DNA from: Lachnospiraceae bacterium UBA5902
GTDB taxonomy: Bacteria > Bacillota > Clostridia > Lachnospirales > Lachnospiraceae
DNA: 8,557 nucleotides
Assembly (NCBI GenBank): GCA_002431865.1
Contig: DJEI01000012.1
Location: forward strand, 19,532-28,088
Reading direction: 5' to 3'
Position 1 is the stretch's first letter. The number at the start of each line of letters is the position of its first letter. Positions 1 to 6,745 of this stretch are shown in pieces. The translations under genes were made by a program, and so were the position numbers. The notes under the pieces are model-generated. The model saw only the letters and a program-made list of their open reading frames with translations. It made no database searches and was not told the DNA's origin.

Positions 1-1334
1 CCGTTATGCAGAGTTGCGGACGTAATTTTCAGCGCGGGGTGAACATCAGGGCTTTGGGGTGCTACCACGATTGCACCGGTGAATGTGCCGCTTGTCACCG
101 TAAGGCTGCCATCATACACATAAACCGCACCGGTCTGTGCTCCGTCTTCTCCGCAGCCGCTCGTTACTTCTACATTTTCAAGGACTACCTTACCTCCGGC
201 AATGTTAACAGCGTTAGCATTACCGAGAAAGATATCCGACTGGTCTTTGTTGAAGGTGTTGACCAGCTTGCCGTTTTGGATGGTGATATCCGCTGTACCG
301 CTGACGTCGATCAGTTGAAGATAAGCACTGCCGCTGAGCGTTTTACCATTCAGATCAAGGGTGAATTTGCCCGAATCAACAGAAAGGCCGTCGTCTGCAT
401 CCCCAATATCAACATTGTCCAGCAGCTTCAAGGTCGAACCCTCACTTGCAATTGCCGCTGCCCATGCATCGTTAAAAGAGCTGTATGTTGTTTCTGTGCC
501 GTCAGTCGTCGTTACAGATGCAACGGCAGCGGTATTCTCGCCGACCGTGAATTCCGCGATTGTTGACCGTTTCTCTTCGTAGTTTTTGGTTTTGCCGGTT
601 TTGGCGTAGACGTAATACGTTCCGGTTTCGCTGATTGCAGTATTTTCGTCTATCTTAGGCATGACTTCGCTTCCTTCCACATCGGAAGAGCCAGCCCATC
701 TTTTATATTCGGCAGCCAGGTAATAATACGTTACCTCTGCGTCTTCCGGAGCGCCCTCGACAGACAGCAGCGGAAGAAGATTTTCGCCAACCGCGCAAGT
801 TGTCTTGGAAAGAGATACGGTCAAATCAGGATAGGCCTTGTTGATGGTGCCACCGATCGTAAACTTTTCCTCTCCCTCTTTGAGCTTGTACTTCGCCGCG
901 GCTTCGCCAATCAGCGTGATTTCCACAGTAACGGTATGCCATCCCGCGTCCGCTGAATCAAAAGTCTTCACGGCAGTAAAGTCCGTTCCTTCCTTGAGTT
1001 CGGTCTCATTTGTACCGTCTGTGAACGTCAAGTTGATTGGAACCGTGCTGCCGTCCGTCGTACCGTCATAGCTGCGGCCAATGGAATCGGGCTTACTTAC
1101 ACACCATATCTCTGTCCGCGCATCTGTTTCAGAACCGGACTTTTCACCTGTGGCATCATAGCCTGACTGTTCGCCACCTTCGTTCGGTACTCCGGTGGCG
1201 GTTGACCGATCACTTTCCACTGTAGTTGTCTCGCTGCTGACGCAACCATCCGCATCTTTGGCAAAAGCCGATGTTGGCTGCAGTGTCAAACAAAGCGTAA
1301 AAGCCAGAAACAGGCTCAAAATTCGTTTTTTCAT
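1..1334 (-). CDS. Secreted surface protein, N-terminal 444 residues (partial at left edge)
   Basis: The frame is open from an ATG at 1334 down to base 1 with no stop, so the C-terminus is missing. The start is set by AAAGGAGG four bases upstream of the ATG. The N-terminus is a clear signal peptide: MKKR, a hydrophobic core at about 5-19, then a likely cut after TSAFA (residue 25). Residues 26-75 are a low-complexity Ser/Thr/Glu/Gly stretch. About 83-166 resemble the small YDG/MBG-like beta modules of Bacillota surface proteins (GRSYDGTTDG, then a GT-rich strand pattern ending FTIGGTINKA). About 167-264 look like an Ig-like module ending in YYVYAKTGKTKNY. From about 280 a repetitive beta pattern starts (TLKLLDNV, LDLNGKTLSG, ITIQNGKLVN, GSLTVTSGTFTG), typical of a right-handed beta-helix. 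I infer an exported cell-surface protein. Ligand, enzyme activity and anchor cannot be judged because the C-terminus is absent. It lies 190 bp downstream of another surface-protein gene on the same strand and has its own promoter candidate. Confidence 0.85.
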   Translation of the reverse strand, partial: MKKRILSLFLAFTLCLTLQPTSAFAKDADGCVSSETTTVESDRSTATGVPNEGGEQSGYDATGEKSGSETDARTEIWCVSKPDSIGRSYDGTTDGSTVPINLTFTDGTNETELKEGTDFTAVKTFDSADAGWHTVTVEITLIGEAAAKYKLKEGEEKFTIGGTINKAYPDLTVSLSKTTCAVGENLLPLLSVEGAPEDAEVTYYYLAAEYKRWAGSSDVEGSEVMPKIDENTAISETGTYYVYAKTGKTKNYEEKRSTIAEFTVGENTAAVASVTTTDGTETTYSSFNDAWAAAIASEGSTLKLLDNVDIGDADDGLSVDSGKFTLDLNGKTLSGSAYLQLIDVSGTADITIQNGKLVNTFNKDQSDIFLGNANAVNIAGGKVVLENVEVTSGCGEDGAQTGAVYVYDGSLTVTSGTFTGAIVVAPQSPDVHPALKITSATLHN

Positions 1335-1401
1335 AAATCCTCCTTTGAAATATGCATATGGATTTAACATTCATCCCGTTTTAGCATAAATTCTCATTGC
1401 T

Positions 1402-1430
1402 ATTGTAATTGGCAGGAGGATAATTCACAA
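1402..1430 (-). promoter_or_regulatory. Candidate sigma-A promoter for the partial surface-protein gene
   Basis: On the minus strand, TTGTGA (1430-1425, four of six matches to TTGACA) is followed by a 17-base spacer and TACAAT (1407-1402, five of six matches to TATAAT). Transcription would start near 1395 and give a leader of about 60 bases before the ATG at 1334. The weak -35 and good -10 fit a promoter that needs an activator. The direct repeats at 1441-1469 sit 10 bp upstream. Confidence 0.55.
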
Positions 1431-1440
1431 GCCTCTGGGT

Positions 1441-1469
1441 ACAAGCGGTCAAAAAACAGCACAAGCGGT
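1441..1469 (-). promoter_or_regulatory. Paired 9-bp direct repeat, LytTR-like activator site
   Basis: On the minus strand ACCGCTTGT occurs twice, at 1469-1461 and 1449-1441. The copies are identical and 20 bp apart start to start, so they lie on the same face of the helix. A partial third copy (GGCTTGT) follows at 1434-1428. LytTR-family response regulators such as AgrA, ComE and VirR bind two imperfect 9-bp direct repeats about 21 bp apart, with a consensus close to [TA][AC][CA]GTTN[AG][TC]. Each copy here matches eight of nine positions, with C for T at position 5. The pair ends 10 bp upstream of the weak -35, the usual place for an activator. No LytTR regulator gene is in the window, so the assignment is inference. 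Confidence 0.4.
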
Positions 1470-1524
1470 AACATTTTGATTTTTCCGGCTTTGTTGTTTG
1501 CCCAGTTTCGGAAGCCTGTTTAGT

Positions 1525-4509
1525 TTAGTGCTTCTTCTTTCGATGTGGAAGAACAAAAATCATGACAAAGCATGCACCGGCAGACATGATTGCAAGAGCA
1601 ATCCAAATCCCAGGCATACTGCTGTCCCCTGTTTTCGGTGCATTTGCCGGCTTTTCTGCAGACACAGTCACATCCGCGGAAGGAGCCGCCGGATTCTCCG
1701 AAGGAACCGCCGGTTCTTCGTCCGGATTACTCGGTTTTGTTGGTTCGCCCGGCTTTGAATCATCGTCATTTTTGCCAGTTTCCGTTGATTCACCGGAGTC
1801 CGGCTTCTCATCCCCAGAATAGCTGCAATTGATAGAACCTATTGTCAATGCACCACTGGTCACGCCATCACAAAAGTGGTATACAGGACGCTGTCCATTC
1901 ACCGTATATGTAGCAGCAGCAATTGCAAATCCTTCGTTATTTGCAGATGCGTTTACTCCGGATGCCGGTGTGACATGAACAATTTCCGGATTGGATGAAC
2001 CATTCAATGTAATCTGTGCCATACGGTTGCCATACCCATCATCTGCTGCCACCCAAAGCTTCTTTTCGTAGGTATCATAGTCCAATGCCATGGCACCCCC
2101 CATTTTTGAGTCGATATCCGCAATCTGTACTACAGTCTCGTTCTCATTGAGAATATAGGCATATACATGTCCATTATCCTCCAGCGCCACAAAGAACACA
2201 CCACCCGCAACGGCATTCGGATACATGGCTGCATCGAAAGCACTGCCGGTATTCTGGTCGATAAGCTTACCATTTACATCAGCACTTGCGACCCATTCCA
2301 CTGCTTCAATGCCCATGTTAGCAGAAACCTGCGGAAGTGTTGCAGTCAGATCCCACTGCTTTTGTGCGACAAGGCGTGTACCACTTTCGTTAGGATTAAC
2401 CATCAAAATCGTATCATAGTTCACACCTTTATTGCTGTTATCGCGTTCAGAGGCAATGTAAACCATACCACTGCCATCCACCGTGATACCCTCGGCATCG
2501 GGACCTTTTGCTTTTTGATTTCCGGCATCCTTCCGGAAGCAGACACGCTTACCCTGTTCAAAACCATCAGAAAAGGTCAGTGTTCCATTCCTGGCAACAT
2601 CCATGACCCAGAAGGTTGCAGTACCATTATCCACCGCATAGAGCTTGCTATCCGCAAAATCCAATCCCGAGGAGTCCTCCAGGAAGGTAGGTTTTTTGTC
2701 AAATGTATGTACTTCATTGCTGCCCGGCCATGCAATGACATCCGGAATGCCGGCAAATTTATTCGCCGTACCCGGGGTTGCCTCCAGCGTGTTCCGATAA
2801 CTGTTGCCGTTGACATCTGGATACAGTCCCCATGTCGGGTTCGTATGGCTTCCATCCGGCCAGGTCGCTATAGCAATTTGTTCTCCGTTTTCAAACAGGC
2901 GTACCGAATCCCCCTTACCGAGTCCAAACGTAAAGCCCGTTGCTCCGCTGTCATCCTGATAGATCACCAGGAATCCGTTTGCCGGAATAGTTGTTCCTTG
3001 TGGAATTGTATACGCATCCTTATCCTTATTATCCTTCAGCACAAGACCGGAGATATCCAGTTCCGTGGCAGTAGGATTTGCCAGTTCCACCCAGTCCGGT
3101 CCCCCACCAGCGTCATTGGACTGTATCTCATTGATGACTACGGGGCTGACGTTTTTATTCTTTTTCCCCTTTGTAGCAGTGGCAAAGTCCTGAAATTTAC
3201 CAGTACCATCCGGGATACGGGCATAGACGCCGTCTGCATGGGCTGACCATTCATATTCAGTAATGAGATTTCCACTTGCATCATAAATCGCAGCTTTATC
3301 TGCCTTGCCCAGTCCAAAGGTGAAGTCCTTGTTCTGTTCAAAAACATAAAGCGCACCGGATTCCAACATCGTTCCTTCCGCTACCGGGGTGATATCTCCT
3401 TTGTGCCCCACCGGATCATTATCCAACAGATACCAGCCGGAAATGTCCACAGCTTGTGTACCGGTGTTCATAATCTCTACCCAATCAGTTGCATCACCGT
3501 TGGATTCCACTTCATTGATTACGATGGCAGGCGCATAATATGCATTTGCAGCGCCCCTTGTCTCCTTGGTCAGGCGGAATGCACCTGTGCCATCGGGATA
3601 ACGTCCATAAGATGCCTTTGCAGGATCTCCATCATAGGATGCATGTTCCGTCCAACTGTACTCATCCAGCAAATTTCCATCTTTATTGTATAATCGTATG
3701 GAATCACCGGAACCGATACCGATAGCCGTTTCAAACGTACCATCTGTAAAGTTTTTTGTCTGGTCATCATACACAGCCCCATTGCTCTTGGAATCCACCA
3801 CCATCAATTCTCCCGCAGCAATCGTGCTCCCCTCCGGGAAACGCCAGCGGTGATCATCTGAATTATCCCGCAGTTCAAAGCCGGAAATATCCAGCGTCTC
3901 CGTGCCCGTATTCATCAGTTCCACCCAATCGTCGGGACTGGAGTTGATCTCATTGAGTACTAACGCCGGTTTCGCAGAAGGCTTTGGCTGTTCGGGCTGA
4001 GACGGATTCACAGCAGGCGCTGCATTTGCTATGCCGCGCGTAGCTTCCGCATCGGCAAAGCTGCCATCAGCCTGTCGGGACCACGTACCGGCTGCTACCT
4101 TGGTATAAGCATAGCTGTCAATTTGCACACCGTTTTTATCATACAAAATGGCAGTATCTGCCTTGCCTAGCCCAAAATCAAAGTTTACCGTTTCTTCCAG
4201 AACCAGAAATGTGCCTGGCTCCAAGACGGTTCCTTCTGCCAGCGGAAAGGTTTTTCCCTCTGTTTTTCGTTCTTCGCCTTTATCGTCAGTCAGATACCAG
4301 CCGGAAATATCTACTGCTTCCGAACTGATATTGGTGATCTCCACCCAGTCGTTGCCTTTATTTGCATCATCCGATTCCACTTCATTGATCACAACAGATG
4401 GCTGCAGTGTCTGCGGTTCTGACAACGTACTGGCAGCTAATGCATGTGAGGGCACTGCCATTATAACTGTTGCCATAAACGCACATAAAAATCTTGTCGT
4501 TTGTTTCAT
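1525..4509 (-). CDS. Sortase-anchored surface protein with four lamin-tail domains and a beta-propeller-like domain
   Basis: Complete protein of 994 residues. AGGAGG lies six bases upstream of the ATG. A signal peptide ends near SHALA (residue 25). Four lamin-tail domains follow at about 36-165, 182-322, 327-450 and 455-585. Each opens with an [IL]NE[IV]xS motif (INEVES, LNEINS, INEVES, INEIQS), then DWVE[LI] and DISG; three carry FGLGK[AG]D and the second carries the variant GIGSGD. A short Pro/Lys linker separates the first two. Residues 590-897 (GPDAEGITVDGSGMVYIASE, later ALDYDTYEKKLWVAADD) look like a beta-propeller related to the esterase-like phytase or SdiA-regulated families. Residues 898-955 are an acidic Pro/Ser-rich stalk. 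The end is a cell-wall sorting signal: APKTG (957-961), a hydrophobic segment (967-987) and the basic tail HRKKKH. A sortase should therefore link it to peptidoglycan. Lamin-tail domains in bacteria are mostly in exported proteins, often beside nuclease or phosphoesterase domains; whether this propeller is catalytic cannot be told. No sortase gene is in the window. Confidence 0.93.
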   Translation of the reverse strand: MKQTTRFLCAFMATVIMAVPSHALAASTLSEPQTLQPSVVINEVESDDANKGNDWVEITNISSEAVDISGWYLTDDKGEERKTEGKTFPLAEGTVLEPGTFLVLEETVNFDFGLGKADTAILYDKNGVQIDSYAYTKVAAGTWSRQADGSFADAEATRGIANAAPAVNPSQPEQPKPSAKPALVLNEINSSPDDWVELMNTGTETLDISGFELRDNSDDHRWRFPEGSTIAAGELMVVDSKSNGAVYDDQTKNFTDGTFETAIGIGSGDSIRLYNKDGNLLDEYSWTEHASYDGDPAKASYGRYPDGTGAFRLTKETRGAANAYYAPAIVINEVESNGDATDWVEIMNTGTQAVDISGWYLLDNDPVGHKGDITPVAEGTMLESGALYVFEQNKDFTFGLGKADKAAIYDASGNLITEYEWSAHADGVYARIPDGTGKFQDFATATKGKKNKNVSPVVINEIQSNDAGGGPDWVELANPTATELDISGLVLKDNKDKDAYTIPQGTTIPANGFLVIYQDDSGATGFTFGLGKGDSVRLFENGEQIAIATWPDGSHTNPTWGLYPDVNGNSYRNTLEATPGTANKFAGIPDVIAWPGSNEVHTFDKKPTFLEDSSGLDFADSKLYAVDNGTATFWVMDVARNGTLTFSDGFEQGKRVCFRKDAGNQKAKGPDAEGITVDGSGMVYIASERDNSNKGVNYDTILMVNPNESGTRLVAQKQWDLTATLPQVSANMGIEAVEWVASADVNGKLIDQNTGSAFDAAMYPNAVAGGVFFVALEDNGHVYAYILNENETVVQIADIDSKMGGAMALDYDTYEKKLWVAADDGYGNRMAQITLNGSSNPEIVHVTPASGVNASANNEGFAIAAATYTVNGQRPVYHFCDGVTSGALTIGSINCSYSGDEKPDSGESTETGKNDDDSKPGEPTKPSNPDEEPAVPSENPAAPSADVTVSAEKPANAPKTGDSSMPGIWIALAIMSAGACFVMIFVLPHRKKKH

Positions 4510-4557
4510 TGTCGTCCTCCTGTAAACGATTCTGATTTACTTGATACTCCATCGTCC

Positions 4558-4586
4558 ACATTAAAATGAGGATGTAAAATTCACAA
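4558..4586 (-). promoter_or_regulatory. Weak promoter candidate for the lamin-tail surface protein
   Basis: The 173-bp gap 4510-4682 has no gene. On the minus strand TTGTGA (4586-4581), a 17-base spacer and TAATGT (4563-4558, three of six matches) could form a weak promoter about 49 bases before the start. The nine bases TTGTGAATT are identical to those at the -35 of the other surface-protein gene (1430-1422). The 9-mer ATTTTACAT also occurs twice nearby (4603-4595 and 4580-4572, 23 bp apart). The shared -35 is suggestive, but the -10 is poor. I found no strong terminator for the DUF1003 gene in this gap. Confidence 0.25.
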
Positions 4587-4682
4587 TCAGTCATATGTAA
4601 AATGTTGGTAAAAATCTGCCACTACTTTGAAATCAAAAAGGAAGCCGATTCATCATCATAATACGACTGTAACAAATTTTAA

Positions 4683-5195
4683 TTATTTTCTTTCTCCTTT
4701 GGCATTATTATATGCCTGCATCTGCTTTTCCATTGTTGACTGTTTTGCAAGAATCGCATTTACCTTATCATACAGATCCTCAATCATTATCTCCGTTTTC
4801 AGATTGACTTTATAATCGTTTTCGGCTCTGCGACGATCCTTTTCCTCCTGCCGGTTCTGACTCATCATGATAAGTGGCGCCTGAATTGCCGCCACACAGG
4901 AAAGCACCAGATTCAGCAAAATAAACGGATATGGATCAAATGCTTTGGATGCCATGGCTGCATTGACCACCATCCAGAGAATAAGTACACCAATAAAGGA
5001 AAAAATGAACGCCCAGCTCCCGGCAAATTTTGCAATAGCATCTGCCGCACGCTGTCCAAGCGTATATTTTTCTTTTCCACTTTCAGGGCTTACCGAAATC
5101 TTGCTGTCTGCCAGCAGATTCAACACTTCCTCGTCACTCATATCCCGGCGGATATCCTTGAGTACTTCTTTTAACAGCTTTCTATTTTCTTTCAT
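4683..5195 (-). CDS. DUF1003 family inner-membrane protein
   Basis: The protein has 170 residues, normal for the family. The start ATG at 5195 is preceded by AAAGGAAG about seven bases upstream. Residues 1-40 are charged and probably cytoplasmic. The DUF1003 core is easy to recognise: TLGQRAADAIAKFAGSWAF (45-63), a first membrane segment at about 62-79, the FDPYPFILLNLVLS motif (86-99) leading into a second segment (about 89-110), then MMSQNRQEEKDRRRAENDY (110-128). The last 40 residues are charged and probably helical, with heptad-like spacing. The biochemical role of DUF1003 is not established; only a two-pass membrane topology can be inferred. The gene follows the PucR-type regulator with a 42-bp gap on the same strand, and no terminator or good promoter lies between them, so the two are probably co-transcribed. 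Confidence 0.9.
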   Translation of the reverse strand: MKENRKLLKEVLKDIRRDMSDEEVLNLLADSKISVSPESGKEKYTLGQRAADAIAKFAGSWAFIFSFIGVLILWMVVNAAMASKAFDPYPFILLNLVLSCVAAIQAPLIMMSQNRQEEKDRRRAENDYKVNLKTEIMIEDLYDKVNAILAKQSTMEKQMQAYNNAKGERK

Positions 5196-5237
5196 AATAC
5201 TTCTTCCTTTCTTAAAATGTATAAAATGATACTTGTG

Positions 5238-6431
5238 TTACAAAAAGAAATCAGGGCCTTTTTCCTTAAACAAGAGCAGTGACACACCAAGCAGCAAATC
5301 GGCATGTACGGCGGGATTGTCCAGCGGGATATCAAAATCCTCCTGTATCCTGCGAATACGATAAAGTATCGTATTGCGATGTGTATAAAGTGCGTCGCAG
5401 GTCTTTTTTAATGATCGGCTGCAGGTCAGATAATAATAAAGTGTTTCACAATACTGAGTGTTTCTTTCCTTATCATGAGCTGCCAGCATTTGAATTTCCT
5501 TTGCAATCAGGTCACTGCGTTTTTCTAAATTCTTCAGTAAAAGCGGCATCCGGAGTTGTGCTACCGTGCAGACGTTTCCGCTGTGAAAGCGATGATCAAT
5601 CATCAGCTCCAATGCTTCATGAGCTGTGCGATAGAGACCGGGAAGTTCAAACAGATCACAAAGTCCGTCCGATAGTACCACTTTCAACTGAAATTCTTCC
5701 GCCAGCTCAGAAAAGCCTTTGAAATCTTCTTTTCCAAACAAAAACAAAAATACATCTCCTCTGTACAGAATAGAATGACATCTTGGATATCTTGCTCCAA
5801 TTTCATCCTTCAAATGACGCTTTCCGAGGTATTCATTGTGATAGGTGGTCAGATTGATCAATGCAAAGCCCTCAGGATGAAAATCCGCAAGATAAGTACC
5901 TGATAACTGCAAGTGAAAATATGGTGCAGAGGAAAATCCCCCATCTAAAAGGTGCATTAAAATATCATCTGCCGTTTCAAATGGCTTATCATGCCTGCTG
6001 GCTTCGATGAATGCCTGCTTTGCCAAAACCCGCTCAACCGTACTCCAGATTTCCTGCGGAACACTTTGCAGATGTTCATCTATATCCACGCAGATAAGAT
6101 AGCCCAGCCTTACTCCGGAACTGATAAGCGGTGAAATCCGGCGGCGGAATTCACTGCCCTCCAATTTTACATAGTCTGCTTTCCCAACATGCACCGCCTC
6201 ACTCCTGCTAAGTATCGCACTTGCTTCATAAGTAATCTGTACCTGCCGAATGGCCTCCTGAAAAAGAGGATCAGTAAATCCAAGTGGTCGATAATGTGCC
6301 ATGACACGAAAGGTATCATCCAATACCAGCAGCGGACATCCCAGCAGCGCTCCGGCATCCGCCGCCAAAGCCCTTAAATCGTCCTGTGAAAAAAATTCGG
6401 TCAAAAACGCATCTGTACTATAGCTTTTCAT
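5238..6431 (-). CDS. PucR/CdaR-type transcriptional regulator with C-terminal HTH
   Basis: The protein has 397 residues from ATG 6431. The C-terminus (about 331-388) is the typical PucR helix-turn-helix: LYYYLTCSRSLKKTCDALYT, then HRNTILYRIRRIQ (351-363) and DIPLDNPAVHADLLLGVSLLL. The N-terminal 150 residues (LLGCPLLVLDDTFRVMAHYR, then SPLISSGVRLGYLICVD) look like a GAF-like sensory domain. The middle (about 180-270) is a degenerate GGDEF-like module as in CdaR regulators. Family members bind DNA and often control purine, sugar-acid or amino-acid catabolism; the ligand here is unknown. The start is uncertain. The frame also has ATG 6446 (AAGGA directly abutting it, too close for a ribosome site) and GTG 6470 (no ribosome site, only about 10 bases after the predicted transcription start). 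I prefer 6431 because the family-like sequence begins at MKSYSTDAFLTEFF and a GGA lies at a suitable distance. A DUF1003 gene follows in the same likely operon. Confidence 0.9.
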   Translation of the reverse strand: MKSYSTDAFLTEFFSQDDLRALAADAGALLGCPLLVLDDTFRVMAHYRPLGFTDPLFQEAIRQVQITYEASAILSRSEAVHVGKADYVKLEGSEFRRRISPLISSGVRLGYLICVDIDEHLQSVPQEIWSTVERVLAKQAFIEASRHDKPFETADDILMHLLDGGFSSAPYFHLQLSGTYLADFHPEGFALINLTTYHNEYLGKRHLKDEIGARYPRCHSILYRGDVFLFLFGKEDFKGFSELAEEFQLKVVLSDGLCDLFELPGLYRTAHEALELMIDHRFHSGNVCTVAQLRMPLLLKNLEKRSDLIAKEIQMLAAHDKERNTQYCETLYYYLTCSRSLKKTCDALYTHRNTILYRIRRIQEDFDIPLDNPAVHADLLLGVSLLLFKEKGPDFFL

Positions 6432-6455
6432 TCCCCACTGTCCCATTCCTTCCGT

Positions 6456-6472
6456 TTGTGCAAAAAGCACAA
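6456..6472. repeat. Inverted repeat at the start of the regulator transcript
   Basis: TTGTGC and GCACAA form perfect 6-bp arms around AAAAA. The element lies about 8-25 bases downstream of the predicted transcription start of the PucR-type regulator and upstream of its preferred ATG. It could be an operator for autoregulation or a small 5' hairpin in the mRNA. Both are inference. Confidence 0.4.
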
Positions 6473-6486
6473 GTGAATTTTTCTTT

Positions 6487-6515
6487 ATTATACTGTCATA
6501 TTATTGTCTTTTCAA
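6487..6515 (-). promoter_or_regulatory. Promoter of the PucR-type regulator and DUF1003 operon
   Basis: On the minus strand TTGAAA (6515-6510, five of six matches) is followed by exactly 17 bases and a perfect TATAAT (6492-6487). Transcription should start near 6480. This is the best sigma-A promoter in the window and it argues against the GTG at 6470 as the translation start. Confidence 0.75.
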
Positions 6516-6532
6516 GTAGCAAAGATTATAAT
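6504..6532 (+). promoter_or_regulatory. Divergent promoter candidate P1 toward hsp20
   Basis: TTGTCT (6504-6509, four of six matches), a 17-base spacer and a perfect TATAAT (6527-6532). Transcription would start near 6539, leaving a leader of about 235 bases before the hsp20 start. Its -35 directly abuts the -35 of the minus-strand promoter (6510-6515), so two polymerases could hardly sit on both at once. Confidence 0.45.
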
Positions 6533-6540
6533 TTACCAAG

Positions 6541-6572
6541 AAATCAGAAAAAGCGACAGAAAATCAGAAAAA
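6541..6572 (+). repeat. 12-bp direct repeat with 20-bp period upstream of hsp20
   Basis: AAATCAGAAAAA occurs at 6541-6552 and again at 6561-6572, two helical turns apart, immediately after promoter candidate P1. The A-rich composition lowers its significance. It does not resemble the CtsR (AGTCAAA-type) or CIRCE heat-shock operators, neither of which I can find in this region. It may be a regulator site or chance. Confidence 0.45.
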
Positions 6573-6666
6573 ACAACCATGTTATCGATTTTCATGAGAG
6601 TTTTAATATCGTATCCAATGTGTTTACGATTGCAGTTGTTTTTTATTACTTGTGCAATCAGAATAT

Positions 6667-6672
6667 TATAAT
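6667..6672 (+). promoter_or_regulatory. Isolated -10 element, second hsp20 promoter candidate P2
   Basis: A perfect TATAAT stands about 100 bases upstream of the hsp20 start, but the -35 region is poor (TTACTT with a 16-base spacer) and there is no TGn extension. It would need an activator or another sigma factor. AT-rich surroundings make a chance match possible. Confidence 0.3.
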
Positions 6673-6745
6673 GATGATTGCAGACTTGAAGTAAGCAATG
6701 CTTGATTGCAGCAGCTGCTGTAAGGCAAAGCTTTTTATAAAAAAT

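Noticed and set aside
6..566. Plus-strand open frame of 186 codons at the left edge
   Set aside because: It is antisense to the partial surface protein. Its translation shows the Cys/Arg-rich composition of a shadow frame.
1480..1524. Hairpin after the lamin-tail gene (GGCTT/AAGCC)
   Set aside because: The stem is only five pairs with a large loop, and no T-run follows on the minus strand, so it is not a credible terminator.
2167..3246. Long plus-strand open frame of 359 codons inside the lamin-tail gene
   Set aside because: It lies opposite a well-supported coding sequence with clear domains. Its translation is rich in Cys, His, Ile and Arg without recognisable motifs, and it has no ribosome site.
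4605..4628. Second LytTR-like repeat pair upstream of the lamin-tail gene
   Set aside because: One 9-mer (ACATTTTAC, 4605-4597) resembles the consensus, but no partner at about 20-23 bp fits, so a paired site is not supported.
4635..4682. Terminator after the DUF1003 gene
   Set aside because: Only a four-pair stem with a 16-base loop can be drawn before a short T-run on the minus strand, which is too weak to call.
6432..6470. GTG at 6470 as the start of the PucR-type regulator
   Set aside because: It lies only about 10 bases after the predicted transcription start, inside the inverted repeat, and has no ribosome site. It remains possible only if another promoter is used.
6608..6630. Inverted repeat ATCGTA/TACGAT with an 11-base centre upstream of hsp20
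   Set aside because: Six-base arms with a free choice of spacer are expected by chance in a region of this size.
6386..6694. Plus-strand open frame of 102 codons spanning the regulator start and the intergenic region
   Set aside because: It starts at GTG without a ribosome site, overlaps the regulator and its promoter on the other strand, and the translation looks like translated AT-rich intergenic DNA.
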